The notes beneath the pieces were generated by a model. That model had not been told where the DNA came from, did no database searches, and saw only the letters and a list, made by a program, of their open reading frames with translations. Below, in pieces: positions 1-9,160 of a stretch of DNA of 64,000 bases; the first letter of the stretch is position 1, and each line of letters starts with the position of its first letter. Both the position numbers and the translations under genes were made by a program. Source of the stretch: Terriglobales bacterium (GTDB lineage Bacteria; Acidobacteriota; Terriglobia; Terriglobales; Acidobacteriaceae); NCBI GenBank assembly GCA_035567895.1, contig DATMPC010000011.1:239276-303275 (forward strand). The letters are read 5' to 3'.

Positions 1-659
1 CCGCCAAAGGTCGAGGCGGCGGCGGAGATCAGAATCAGGATCATCCCTCTAGGATTCAATGCTCCGGCAACGCACATCAAAATTCCTCCGGCAAAATACG
101 GGATCGTAGAGAGGCGCACCGCTCTTCGGTAGCGTTGCTCCTGATTGCTGCCAATCAGCGGACGCAACTCAAGCAAACTAAGACGCGCGGCCAGGAAGTA
201 GGTAACAGCGCCGAAGATAGTCAGACCGATTCGCCAGATCCATTGTGGGCCGAGTCCACGAATGAATTCTCCCCAGTCACCGATGCCGCCAATTCCTGAA
301 AACAGAAAATACCCTGTGGCAGCGAAAAGGTTTACAGTCATCGCAATCCAAAAGAAATACTTCATTCGCGGACGGCTGCGACTGGTGATTCGCCCGAGGA
401 AAAAGAACACGGCCGCGGCGATGAAGTTCGCGAGAGTGCCGCCAGCCATCACCAGGCGGCTATCCACACTGCATTCGAAGTGAACTGAAGACAGCACGAG
501 AGGCTGGGCGCCCGTGAGAAGACAAGCGCCACCGTGGCCTGCTCCTTCATGCAACAGGTTCCCAAGCATGTAGGCAAGGACCCCGATCGATCCCACAGTA
601 ACCGAATCTGGCATAGGTACCACTTTGACGGCAATTTCTGGCTGCGTAGCGCTCTGCAT
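1..659 (-). CDS. Partial polytopic membrane protein with an HEGAGH motif
   Basis: The reverse strand is open from an ATG at 659 to the left edge, so the C-terminus is missing. An internal ATG at 614 is an alternative start; neither has a clear ribosome binding site. The translation is rich in membrane segments. Near the N-terminus it carries LLHEGAGHGGACLLTG, followed by VMAGGTLANFIAAAVFFFLG. The HEGAGH sequence resembles the HExxH zinc site of M50-type intramembrane proteases but has one extra residue between the glutamate and the second histidine. The second hydrophobic segment with its GG-xx-AN pattern fits the same fold. An M50-like or degenerate M50-like membrane protein is therefore likely, with protease activity uncertain. 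It is transcribed divergently from the ADOP permease. Confidence 0.7.
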   Translation of the reverse strand, partial: MQSATQPEIAVKVVPMPDSVTVGSIGVLAYMLGNLLHEGAGHGGACLLTGAQPLVLSSVHFECSVDSRLVMAGGTLANFIAAAVFFFLGRITSRSRPRMKYFFWIAMTVNLFAATGYFLFSGIGGIGDWGEFIRGLGPQWIWRIGLTIFGAVTYFLAARLSLLELRPLIGSNQEQRYRRAVRLSTIPYFAGGILMCVAGALNPRGMILILISAAASTFG

Positions 660-915
660 TTCGGCGATAAGGTAGCACAGCAAGGGCAGAAACGAGTTGT
701 TTGGTCTGTGATGGACTCAAGCCGCGTCTTGATGATTCGCCGGGGAGGGCGCCTGGGCGCTCTAGGGCGACGAACCTCGACGGCCGTGAAGTCCTCGAAG
801 TAGACAAAGTCATGCTCCCTGCGTAATAACTTGAACTCTGGCGCGTCTATGTGCGTAAGAACCGGCAGAGCGGTTCCCTGTCTGGTGGCTTGCGGCCGGA
901 GCGAGAAGACATTTC

Positions 916-3375
916 ATGAATACATTGAAGAGTGACTTTCTTTATGGCGTGCGCATGCTGCGCAAGAGTCCCGCATTCACAATTGTCGCGGTCTTGACGC
1001 TGGCACTTGGAATCGGAGCTAACACGACGATTTTCAGCCTCGTGAACTGGCTTCTTTTGCGGCCCATGCCGGTGACGCAGCCGGAGCAGATCAGCGTTCT
1101 CGCTTACAGCCAGAGGCATGGCAACACACAGAATCAGTTCTCGGTTCCCGACTATCGGGTTATACGCAGCCAGACGACGAATGTTTTCTCGGACGTTGCC
1201 GGATACCAAATCGGCATAGACGGCTTCAGCGTCGAGGGCAGAGCCGACCGGCTCATGACCTATTACGTGACGGGAAACTTCTTCCGCATGCTGAACATGC
1301 AGCCGGCACTCGGCCGTCTCTTCCTGCCGGAAGAGGGTGAGAACGTCGATTCCGATCCGGTGATCGTTCTCGGATACCCGTATTGGCAAAAGCGCTTTGG
1401 TCGACAGCCAGACATCGTAGGCAAGAAAGTTTCCCTCGATGGGAAGCCGTTTACCGTGATCGGCGTTGCGCCAAAAGAATTCTATGGACCGTATCCCATA
1501 CTGGAAGCTCAGGCCTACCTGCCACTGGGTATGAACGTAGTGGAAGGCACGCCGCGCGATTTCATGGAGAATCGCGGTATGCGCCAAGTGGTCCTCATGG
1601 CCCGGCTTCGAGATGGGGTTGCGCTTGAACAAGCGACTGCATCGCTTGCCGTGATTGGACAGCACCTGGGCTCAGACTTTCCGGACTTTGATAAGGACAT
1701 GGCAATTCGCGCTTACTCGGAGGTCCATTCACGTCCTCAGCCGGATTCCGACAATACGGTGGTGATCGTCGCAGGTTTGTTTCTCGGACTGGCGGCGATG
1801 GTTCTGCTGCTGGCGTGCATGAACATCGCCAACATCCTGCTCGTGCGGGCGACAGTGCGCGAGCGTGAGGTCGCAATTCGGGCTGCGCTCGGCGCTTCGC
1901 GAAAACGGCTGATCCAGCAACTGCTCACGGAAAGCGTTCTGCTTGCGTTGCTGGGTGGACTTGCCGGCATCGTGTTGGGATTCGGCGGAAGCTCGCTGCT
2001 GGGCTCGCTCAATCTCCAGACTGACTTGCCTATCCACCTCGACTTCGGCTTTGACTGGCGCGTCTTTGGATATGCGTTTTCTGCCGCATTGATTACTGGG
2101 ATCGTCGTTGGAATTGTCCCAGCGGTTCGCGGTTCACGCGGGAATCTCAATGCTGTCCTGCACCAAACTGGACGCGGTGTCGTAGGTGGCCGTGCCCGTT
2201 TGCGGACGGCTCTAGTGGTCGTTCAAGTAGGCGGCTCGCTGATCCTGCTGATCGTTGCCGGACTCTTTACCCGTAGCCTGCAAGCGGCGCAGCGGACCAA
2301 TTTGGGATTTGACCCCAATCACGTTGTTAACCTTTACATGGATCCCAGTGAGCTTGGTTACAAGCCCGACCAGACTCTCCAGTTCTATCGCGACTTGCTC
2401 GCGCGGGTCACACAACTCGGGGGTGTGGAAACGGCGGCCACTGCCAGCAGCGCGCCTATGGGGTACTACGGCAACGGGGATGGACTGATTATCGAGGGAT
2501 ACCAGCCGCCGCAAGGTCAACCTGGTCCGGGATCGCAATATGAATTGATCTCCGGAGACTACCTTGGAACGATGAAGATTCCACTCGCCGAGGGAAGGAC
2601 TTTCAAAGACTCTGACAACGATAAGGCGATAAATGTGGCCATCGTGAACGAAACCATGGCCAAGAAATACTGGCCAAAACAGGATCCCATCGGGCGTCAC
2701 TTCCGCATGGTCAGCAATGCTAAGCAGACGCTCGAGATCGTTGGCGTAGCAAAGGATGCCCGCTACCAGCGTGGTAATGGACCATTCTCGAACCACTTCT
2801 ACATGCCCCTGACGCAGCACGCAGCCCTGGGTAGCCTGCAAGTCTTGCAGGTGCGGACCCATGGTGATCCGGCGAGCATGATTCCCGAGATCGAGCGGAC
2901 AATCCACGCTCTGGCCCCTGATCTTCCGGTCTTCGAAGTAAAGACCATGAAGCAGGCCCTATACACACTCAACGGATTGCTGATGTTCCAACTCGGCGCG
3001 AGTCTGGCTGCCGTGTTGGGAGGTCTTGGCCTCATTCTCTCGGTGATCGGCGTTTATGGCGTGATCTCGTATTCCGTAAGCCAGCGAACACAGGAGATAG
3101 GAATCCGGATGGCTCTGGGAGCACAGCCTGGTTCGATTCTTGGCCTTGTTCTCCGACAAGGTGTGATTATCGTGTGTGCTGGACTGGTGCTTGGATTAGC
3201 TTGCGCGCTTGCTAGCGCGAAGCTCGTCGGCAAATTCCTGGTGGTTAGCGGCGCTGATCCGCTGACGTACTTTACTGTCTCCGCCACCTTGACTCTGGTT
3301 GCGCTAGCTGCCTGCTACCTGCCGGCACGACGCAGTACAAAAGTGAACCCGATTGTGGCGCTGCGGCACGAGTAA
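916..3375 (+). CDS. ADOP-type ABC transporter permease (MacB/FtsX family)
   Basis: An 819-residue protein with the duplicated architecture of acidobacterial orphan permeases. A first transmembrane helix (about 20-42) follows the family's N-terminal pattern VRMLRKSPAFTIVAVLTLA. A periplasmic MacB-like domain comes next, then a helix block around 278-400 containing VREREVAIRAALGASRKRL. A second periplasmic domain and a C-terminal FtsX block (about 690-810) contain QRTQEIGIRMALGAQ. The two ALGA coupling segments are the usual contact points with a MacB-type ATPase, but no ATPase gene lies next to it, which is typical of ADOP proteins. The substrate is unknown; export of peptides, lipoproteins or drugs is the family expectation. 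The start ATG is preceded by a weak GAGAAG. Confidence 0.92.
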   Translation: MNTLKSDFLYGVRMLRKSPAFTIVAVLTLALGIGANTTIFSLVNWLLLRPMPVTQPEQISVLAYSQRHGNTQNQFSVPDYRVIRSQTTNVFSDVAGYQIGIDGFSVEGRADRLMTYYVTGNFFRMLNMQPALGRLFLPEEGENVDSDPVIVLGYPYWQKRFGRQPDIVGKKVSLDGKPFTVIGVAPKEFYGPYPILEAQAYLPLGMNVVEGTPRDFMENRGMRQVVLMARLRDGVALEQATASLAVIGQHLGSDFPDFDKDMAIRAYSEVHSRPQPDSDNTVVIVAGLFLGLAAMVLLLACMNIANILLVRATVREREVAIRAALGASRKRLIQQLLTESVLLALLGGLAGIVLGFGGSSLLGSLNLQTDLPIHLDFGFDWRVFGYAFSAALITGIVVGIVPAVRGSRGNLNAVLHQTGRGVVGGRARLRTALVVVQVGGSLILLIVAGLFTRSLQAAQRTNLGFDPNHVVNLYMDPSELGYKPDQTLQFYRDLLARVTQLGGVETAATASSAPMGYYGNGDGLIIEGYQPPQGQPGPGSQYELISGDYLGTMKIPLAEGRTFKDSDNDKAINVAIVNETMAKKYWPKQDPIGRHFRMVSNAKQTLEIVGVAKDARYQRGNGPFSNHFYMPLTQHAALGSLQVLQVRTHGDPASMIPEIERTIHALAPDLPVFEVKTMKQALYTLNGLLMFQLGASLAAVLGGLGLILSVIGVYGVISYSVSQRTQEIGIRMALGAQPGSILGLVLRQGVIIVCAGLVLGLACALASAKLVGKFLVVSGADPLTYFTVSATLTLVALAACYLPARRSTKVNPIVALRHE

Positions 3376-3704
3376 CGGATGTAAGGGAGAGTGAGAATAG
3401 AACGCCGTAACGACTGATAGTCCGCCGAGCGAGGGCGCTCCGCTAATCAGTACTGTCTATCGCTCCGGAGAGCGGCGGTGCAGGATGGAGGAGACTGCCA
3501 AAACCGCGACTATTACAACGGCGACGCTCATTTGCGGCACTCCTTGTCAGCATCTAGAGCGTATCCGGAGCCACCGGAGCCAACAAGATTACCCGCGCAA
3601 ATTCAGCGATTACTCGCGTTACCGGAAGGCGTCTGCCAAATCACAACTAACGCTAAGCTATTGATTCGGGGTGAGTTCCGTGCTCTCTCTATCTTTACCA
3701 TCCG
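3376..3704. other. Intergenic, no gene recognised
   Basis: These 329 bases lie between the convergent ADOP permease and GH92 genes. Short open frames exist but none has a plausible start, recognisable protein or ribosome binding site. No strong terminator hairpin was seen. Confidence 0.5.
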
Positions 3705-6005
3705 CTACCGCGGACGGTTCTGAAACCGTGGTAATGGCTCCGGATGCCAATCGCTGGCCCACTTCGAGGGCGTCGGGCCCATTTCGAACTCGAGGTTACC
3801 TCCGTGCTGAATGTCCTGATAGCGCAGTACAGGGATGGCCAAGGGTTTGCCGTTTAATTTTGCCGACTGGATATACATGTTTTGCGGCGAATTCCCACGA
3901 GCTGAGATTACGAAGCTTTTGCCTTCGGGCAGATTCAATGTGACCCTCTCAAAGAGCGGGCTGCCGATCATGTACTCGCCCGAAACGGGATTCAGTGGAT
4001 AAAAGCCCATTGCCGTAAAGATGTACCAGGCCGACATCTGCCCGCAGTCTTCGTTGCCTAGAATGCCTACTGGCGTATTGGAATACGCCTGGGTAGCAAT
4101 TTCGCGAACTTTCGCCTGCGTCTTCCAAGGCTGGCCGCTGAAATCGTAGAGATAGCCATAATGATGGCTGGGCTCGTTGTCGTGCTTGTTGTGCCCGCCG
4201 TTAAAATGCTCGTCGAGCTTGCGGTTGAAAACATCCGGGCCACCCATCAGCTTCATCAGTCCGGGAATATCGTGCATTGGCGACCAGGTGTAAACCCAGG
4301 TATCGCCCTCCGTCCAGCCTGCGCCAGGATCGGCCCAGCTACCGTCAGAATTGCGGGCTTGCATGAATCCTGTTTTGGGATTGAAGAGCAATTCGTAATT
4401 GTGCGAGCGATTCATGAAGAACTCGTAGTCGCTCTGTTTGCCAACCGCTTTGGCGATTTGAGCTACGGCATAGTCGTCATAGGCATCTTCCAGAGTTGAC
4501 GAGGCGGCTTCGGAGGTTTTGTCTGCCGGCACGTAGCCCAGAGTTTTCGCATACGTGAGCCCTGCACGCGCTTCATATGGCGTGTGCTCCTCACGATCGA
4601 GCCACTTGTGCTTGGTGTCATCATCCGGAGGGGTCATCGCGTCTTTGTACGCGGCCTGGTATGCGAGGTTGAAATCGAATCCGCGGAATCCTTTGTTGAT
4701 GGCTTCGGCGATTACGGCGTCCGCGTGCGTGCCGATCATGATGTTGGTGTAGGAAGGATTCGGCCACTTCGGCATCCAGCCGCCTTCGCGGTAATTCTGC
4801 AGTAATGCCGTCATCATATCGGGAACGCGCTCTAGCGCAATCAGGGTGAGCAGGCTGTGTTCGGCGCGAAATGTGTCCCAAAGGGAAAAGGCGGTATAGG
4901 AGACACCGTTATGAACCTGATCGTCGAAGGCACTATAGTAGCGTCCGTATTCCGAGAAGAGCCGCGGATATAACAGCGAATGGTAAAGACCGGTGTAAAA
5001 GATTGCGCGCTGGTCGTCTGTCGCACCGTCAATGCTGATAAGACCAAGCTTTTGGTTCCAGGTCTGCTGCAGTCTTGCGCGCGTGCCTTCGAAGTCCCAA
5101 CTCGGAATCTCTTTCTGGAGATTCGCACGCGCCTGGTCGATGCTGATGAAAGACGTTCCGACACGCACCTCGATGACCTTTTCATCTCTGGCACGGAAGG
5201 TCGCATACGCTCCGACATTGTTTCCCGAGACTGATGTTCGATCCCCACGCGTATCCGAGCCCTGGTAAGTGCCGCTCTCTGCCCAAGAATCGCGGAATTG
5301 GACCACGAAGTATCCTTTGAAATTCGGCAGCGCAAAAGGACCGAGGTGAGCGTCCATGCGATGAGGATTGAATCCGCTGATCTCTTTGCGCTCCAGGTTT
5401 AATTCGACTGAGCCGATGATGTTTGGACGAGTCGCTTCCACCAGAACGCTCGGTCGAGTATCCGCCGGGAAGGTAAATCGCAGAAAACCACAGTGATCCG
5501 TCGCCGTCATCTCGGCGTGGATCTCCCGCGATTGCCCGGCATCCAGCACGACAGAGTAGTAGTACGGAGTGGCGAGCTCATCTTCGCGTGTGAACTTGAG
5601 TTTGCGAGCATCGGGAGTGGTCTTGATCTCGCCCAGCTCGGGGACGATGGTGACGTATCCGAAGTCTCCCATCCAGATTGCAGGTTGATGCGTACCTATG
5701 AATCCCGAAATGGTCGTGTCGTCGTAGTGGTACGAGGTGATGCTGATCTTGTTTTGCCGAGTCTGCGGCGTCCAGTTGGTCATGCCGAAGGGCGTAGTCA
5801 CGAGCGGCATGGTTCCACCGTAGTCGCTGCCGGCGCCTGCGGTGCCGATGTAGGGGTTCACCCAGTCGACGGGGTTCGGACGGGCAGAGACCCTTTGGCT
5901 CTCTTGGGCGCAGGTTATCGTGCAGAGAAAGAGCAGCAGAAGGAGTAGAGACGAACAGCCATGAAGAGCATCGTCCGGCTTCTTGAGTGTGAGCGTCGGA
6001 AACAT
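3705..6005 (-). CDS. Secreted GH92 family alpha-mannosidase
   Basis: A 766-residue exported glycoside hydrolase. The N-terminus has a leucine-rich signal segment ending near TCAQ. The mature protein begins with VDWVNPYIGTAGAGSDYGG, the characteristic GH92 N-terminal domain opening. GWMPKWPNPSYTNIMIGTHA and GNEDCGQMSAWYIFTAMGF in the (alpha/alpha)6 catalytic domain are family signatures and contain conserved acidic residues. Length matches the family (about 740-780). GH92 enzymes are calcium-dependent exo-acting alpha-mannosidases, mostly alpha-1,2, so it probably trims mannose from glycoproteins or mannans outside the cytoplasm. It stands alone; the next gene on the same strand upstream is a DinB protein beyond a large inverted repeat. 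Confidence 0.93.
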   Translation of the reverse strand: MFPTLTLKKPDDALHGCSSLLLLLLFLCTITCAQESQRVSARPNPVDWVNPYIGTAGAGSDYGGTMPLVTTPFGMTNWTPQTRQNKISITSYHYDDTTISGFIGTHQPAIWMGDFGYVTIVPELGEIKTTPDARKLKFTREDELATPYYYSVVLDAGQSREIHAEMTATDHCGFLRFTFPADTRPSVLVEATRPNIIGSVELNLERKEISGFNPHRMDAHLGPFALPNFKGYFVVQFRDSWAESGTYQGSDTRGDRTSVSGNNVGAYATFRARDEKVIEVRVGTSFISIDQARANLQKEIPSWDFEGTRARLQQTWNQKLGLISIDGATDDQRAIFYTGLYHSLLYPRLFSEYGRYYSAFDDQVHNGVSYTAFSLWDTFRAEHSLLTLIALERVPDMMTALLQNYREGGWMPKWPNPSYTNIMIGTHADAVIAEAINKGFRGFDFNLAYQAAYKDAMTPPDDDTKHKWLDREEHTPYEARAGLTYAKTLGYVPADKTSEAASSTLEDAYDDYAVAQIAKAVGKQSDYEFFMNRSHNYELLFNPKTGFMQARNSDGSWADPGAGWTEGDTWVYTWSPMHDIPGLMKLMGGPDVFNRKLDEHFNGGHNKHDNEPSHHYGYLYDFSGQPWKTQAKVREIATQAYSNTPVGILGNEDCGQMSAWYIFTAMGFYPLNPVSGEYMIGSPLFERVTLNLPEGKSFVISARGNSPQNMYIQSAKLNGKPLAIPVLRYQDIQHGGNLEFEMGPTPSKWASDWHPEPLPRFQNRPR

Positions 6006-6085
6006 TTGGGCCAGTCAGGATAGCAAACACAGAAAGCAGTAGGACGATGTGGGAGCATTGCGAGAGCGCTCTGGGTCAAAAGCGA

Positions 6086-6255
6086 CTGTCATCCTGAGGC
6101 CCGGCGTTCGCCGAAGGATCTCCCGCAATGACTGGTACAAAAATGTAGCTTCGCGGCTCTTTGGCGAGGATCTTCGTGAAAGAGCCGGGAAGCTGCAATT
6201 GAATCCGATTCATTCCGGTAGATCCTTCGGCCAACACCGGGCCTCAGGATGACAG
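6086..6255. repeat. Inverted repeat pair, family A, 36-nt arms
   Basis: Arms at 6086-6121 and 6220-6255 are near-perfect reverse complements, differing only around the hexamer between the two conserved halves (GAGGCCCGG and CCGAAGGATCT). They enclose about 98 bases with a further small hairpin around 6157-6187 (GCTCTTT ... AAAGAGC). The element lies between the GH92 start and the DinB stop. It resembles REP/BIME-like paired repeats. Confidence 0.8.
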
Positions 6256-6274
6256 GCAAAAGATCGTAGGCACA

Positions 6275-6802
6275 TCAGGCGGTCCGCCCAGGTGTAGCGG
6301 CACGAGCCTTCTCTTGCATCCGATAGTAGTTGATGAGATCAGTGCTCTCCGGCGGCTTCGCGCCGATCTGGCGCAGCATGGTGGTCACCTGACCGCGGTG
6401 ATAGCTGGCATGATTCACGACATGCTGGAGCATCTGCGCGAATGTCGACGAGTGCGGCTCGCCCTTGAGTGATTTGTATTCCATCCGCGTTTCAATTCTT
6501 TCCGCGCCTAATCCCTGAAAAAATGCGCGCACACCAGATTCGAGCTCGCGCCACGCAGAACAGAGCGAGGCTACATCGCGAAATCCTTCCGTCGTGAGCA
6601 TTCCTTGCGGGTTGCCGCGCCACCGTGAGTACCAAACAGCCTCGGCTCCCATCGTGTGAACTACAGTGTCGCGGATGGACTTGAAGCTGCTTTCAACGGG
6701 TTGAGTGAATTGCTCGGGCGTCAGCGCATCGAGGGCAGCGAGCATGCGATCACGGGCCCAATAGTGATAGTCGAGCAGAGCGTTGATTTCGTCGTTGGTC
6801 AT
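6275..6802 (-). CDS. DinB family protein
   Basis: A 175-residue protein with the four-helix DinB/YfiT fold. It starts NDEINALLDYHYWARDRMLA, the usual first helix, with the metal-binding histidine pattern spread over VHTMGAEAVWYSRWRG (about 50) and the C-terminal HVVNHASYHRGQV (about 127-139), giving three or more candidate ligands. Members are metal-dependent enzymes, some being thiol transferases for bacillithiol or mycothiol, and many have no known role; the original B. subtilis DinB is damage-inducible. Substrate cannot be told here. The ATG start agrees with the family N-terminus. A second, more distant DinB-like gene lies at 14714-15208. Confidence 0.9.
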   Translation of the reverse strand: MTNDEINALLDYHYWARDRMLAALDALTPEQFTQPVESSFKSIRDTVVHTMGAEAVWYSRWRGNPQGMLTTEGFRDVASLCSAWRELESGVRAFFQGLGAERIETRMEYKSLKGEPHSSTFAQMLQHVVNHASYHRGQVTTMLRQIGAKPPESTDLINYYRMQEKARAATPGRTA

Positions 6803-7104
6803 GGAGTCTCTTATATTCCGCGATTGAGGTTCTCGCGGTCGTGGCGAGTCTCATTGGATACTGTCATCCCTCGCTCCGCCGCGTGAGTGTTCGGGATGGC
6901 AATCATTCCGAGGCGGAGCGGGGGATCTGCTGTCCTCATTGCAAATCAAACAACAGCAGATCCCCCGCGCAAAATACGCGCGAGGGATGACAGTCACAAA
7001 ACGGGACTGGCAGACAAGTTCTCACACATCCCTTAAAGAATATACCCAGCGCGGCCGAGCCAGGATGCCTCAAAGTCTTGGGTTGACCGATCGTTGAACC
7101 AGCT
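6803..7104. repeat. Nested inverted repeat, family C, in a 302-base gap
   Basis: Outer arms at 6860-6874 (ACTGTCATCCCTCGC) and 6980-6994 are exact reverse complements. Inner arms at 6918-6933 (GCGGGGGATCTGCTGT) and 6953-6968 are also exact. The result is a two-level cruciform or hairpin of about 135 bases upstream of the DinB gene and downstream of GH105. The outer arm shares CTGTCATCC with family A, so the two elements may be related. No gene was seen in this gap. Confidence 0.8.
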
Positions 7105-8244
7105 TCACCGCAGCAGCGCTGAGGCTGACCACAAGATCGGCGCCTGACCGTGAAGATCGCCCGTCAATCTTGCGCGGTCGAGGTAGTACTGCAGATCGTT
7201 CTTTTTGTTCGTGCCCTCGCAGACATTCCGGATGTCGCCGTCAGGAGTCAAATAGCTCACCAGCCCAAGCCAGCCTTTGCGCGCTGCGGCCGCGTAGGTC
7301 TTGCGATCGAGCCAACCGTTCTTAACTCCAGTGATCATCGCGAAGGTGAACATGCCGGTCGATGAAGATTCGGGCCACGACTCTGGATGATCGATGAGCT
7401 GCTTCCACATTCCGTCGCTCCCCTGGTACTGCAGCAGCGACTTCATCATCTTGCGGTAACCGTCGAGGATGCGGGCACGCTGTGGATGATTTTCGGGCAG
7501 GGAGCGAAGCAATTCCGCCATTCCTGCGGCTACCCAGCCGTTGCCTCTGCCCCAGAAGAATGGGACGTCAGGCGCGTGGTAGAAGAGCCCATTGGGCTGC
7601 TGGAGCCTGTCGAGGTATGTGCTCATCTCGAGAGCGGCCCGGTCGACGTACTTGTTGTCTCCGGTCGCGCGATACGCCTGTAGCTGCACGATTTCCATCA
7701 TGTACATATCGTCGATCCAGAAGCGGCTCTGCTTCGAGAGCCCGTCGGGCGTGGCATCTTCCCACTGCTTGTCGGCCATCGACTTTCCCAAATCGAGATA
7801 CTTTTGCTGCTTGGTCTCGATGTAAAGCTCCAGTGGAACCGCGCCAAAGACAGTCGAATCCACGTGATTCGGTTCGGGAATTAACTTTGCTTCGTCACCG
7901 AATAGCGGATCGAATCGAGTGGTCAGCTTGGCCGTGAGATCTTTGTCGTCTGCGAGTTGCGCGAATGTGAGCGAGCCATACCATGCGCAGGTCTCCGGGT
8001 AGGTGATATGAGCAGGCGGAGTAGATCTGCCGAAGTTCGTGTGTGGTCCGTTAGCAAAACGCTCTGCGACACGCTTGCCGATCTCCTGAGGCGACGAACC
8101 CTTAGGCCAGTTTTCAAATTCCTTGATGCGATTCTTTTTCGATTTTGCGGCGTGCGGCTTCGCAGCAAATGTTTGCGTGGCGGTGCTGGCAATCATGGCC
8201 AGGCATATCACTACGAACATCGGACGAGGTGTTCGAAGGTTCAT
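7105..8244 (-). CDS. Secreted GH105-like unsaturated uronyl/rhamnogalacturonyl hydrolase
   Basis: A 379-residue exported protein from the ATG at 8244, chosen because it gives a normal signal peptide (MFVVICLAMIASTATQTFA); the open frame continues 84 bases further. The six-hairpin fold motifs RFWIDDMYMMEIVQLQAY and FWGRGNGWVAAGMAELL are typical of the YteR/YesR family, as is the C-terminal WLGLVSYLTPDGDIRNVCEG. These enzymes remove the unsaturated uronic acid left by pectin or rhamnogalacturonan lyases. Catalytic aspartates are expected in WIDDMY and near HVDSTVFG. No lyase or transporter is adjacent, so it probably acts on oligosaccharides released elsewhere. Family assignment is firm; exact substrate is not. 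Confidence 0.88.
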   Translation of the reverse strand: MNLRTPRPMFVVICLAMIASTATQTFAAKPHAAKSKKNRIKEFENWPKGSSPQEIGKRVAERFANGPHTNFGRSTPPAHITYPETCAWYGSLTFAQLADDKDLTAKLTTRFDPLFGDEAKLIPEPNHVDSTVFGAVPLELYIETKQQKYLDLGKSMADKQWEDATPDGLSKQSRFWIDDMYMMEIVQLQAYRATGDNKYVDRAALEMSTYLDRLQQPNGLFYHAPDVPFFWGRGNGWVAAGMAELLRSLPENHPQRARILDGYRKMMKSLLQYQGSDGMWKQLIDHPESWPESSSTGMFTFAMITGVKNGWLDRKTYAAAARKGWLGLVSYLTPDGDIRNVCEGTNKKNDLQYYLDRARLTGDLHGQAPILWSASALLR

Positions 8245-8741
8245 GCGTATTTTCTTACCACATGGTTCTACAGGCGAAACGAGGATGTAACTCGCTTCAG
8301 TGCTTAATGACCTGATCGAAGTGACCACTACGAAGAGCGCTGCAAATGAAACGCTCGTCGAGACATGATCATCGATGATCCCTCACAGACGATAGGGCCG
8401 GAGGCCCGGCTGGCCAAACGTCAGCCCAGTCCCGGAAGGGCTGGGGCGATGCAAGCACAAGATGATGAGGGCCGGAGGCCCGGCACCAGCTTATTCGTCG
8501 CCTTTGAAGGTTATCGTCGATGTTGTTCGACAACGGCAGATGCGGCCAATGCACAGCGGAATAAACGGAGGTAAACGCAGACCCAGCCCTTCCGGTACTG
8601 GGCTGACGTTTGGCCAGCCGGGCCTCCGGCCCTATCATTGTCGAACTGCGTAAGGTTCCTCGAAGAATAGTTTGAAATTGAGGCCGATTCTGACCGGCTG
8701 ATCCTGCTTTGTCGACATCCGCAGGCCAAGGGACATCGAGG
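8245..8741. repeat. Inverted repeat pair, family B, 55-nt arms, in a 497-base gap
   Basis: Arms at 8391-8445 and 8582-8636 are reverse complements over 55 nt with one mismatch. Each arm is itself built of two small hairpins (GGCCGGAGGCC-like and CAGCCC...GGGCTG). A partial third copy (GAGGGCCGGAGGCCCGGCAC) sits between them at 8468-8487. The gap separates the GH105 start from the LytTR stop, and no gene was found in it. A diverged copy lies at 10198-10240. Confidence 0.85.
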
Positions 8742-9131
8742 CTATCGCTGCACATATAAAGCCTGCAGGAAGTGACGATAGGTTCGGCTGCAGGGTATCT
8801 CTTTGCCATTGCGTAGTGAGACGATGAATTCACCGCTGTTGCAGGGTTGCAGTTCGCTGATTCGGCTAACGTTCACGATGTAGGAGCGGTGAATGCGGAT
8901 GAAGCGGGCGTTGTCGAGTTGGTCTGCGAGCTTGCTGATTGGTTTGCGGAACAGCAGTGGATCTCTTCCGGTGATGTGCAGACGAACGTAATTCGCGTCG
9001 GCCTGAATCCAATCGATCTCGTCCACAGAAACAAAGATCACGCGCCCGCCGGACTTGATGATGAGCCGATCGTCCGGCTGCCGCTTCTGCTCTGACGATT
9101 CTGCGCTCACGACATTGTTACTCATCCACAT
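8742..9131 (-). CDS. Stand-alone LytTR-type DNA-binding protein
   Basis: A 129-residue protein consisting almost only of a LytTR domain. Recognisable blocks are the beta-strand VFVSVDEIDWIQADANYVRL, then FIRIHRSYIVNVSRISELQ and RNGKEIPCSRTYRHFLQ, which together form the usual ten-strand fold that inserts into the major groove. There is no receiver domain, sensor or membrane anchor, so control may come from expression level or a partner. The ATG at 9131 is preferred because GGGGAG lies 9 bases upstream; the longer open frame to 9320 runs into the preceding gene's coding region and reads as an artefact. It follows the DUF1579-like/SnoaL-like gene with 29 bases between, probably one operon. Confidence 0.85.
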   Translation of the reverse strand: MWMSNNVVSAESSEQKRQPDDRLIIKSGGRVIFVSVDEIDWIQADANYVRLHITGRDPLLFRKPISKLADQLDNARFIRIHRSYIVNVSRISELQPCNSGEFIVSLRNGKEIPCSRTYRHFLQALYVQR

Positions 9132-9160
9132 TGGCTTAATCTCCCCACGTACTTCCCGAC

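Noticed and set aside
8365..8833. Open frames on both strands spanning the family B repeat
   Set aside because: They are translations of the inverted repeat itself and repeat the same peptide (PEARLAKRQPS) in both directions.
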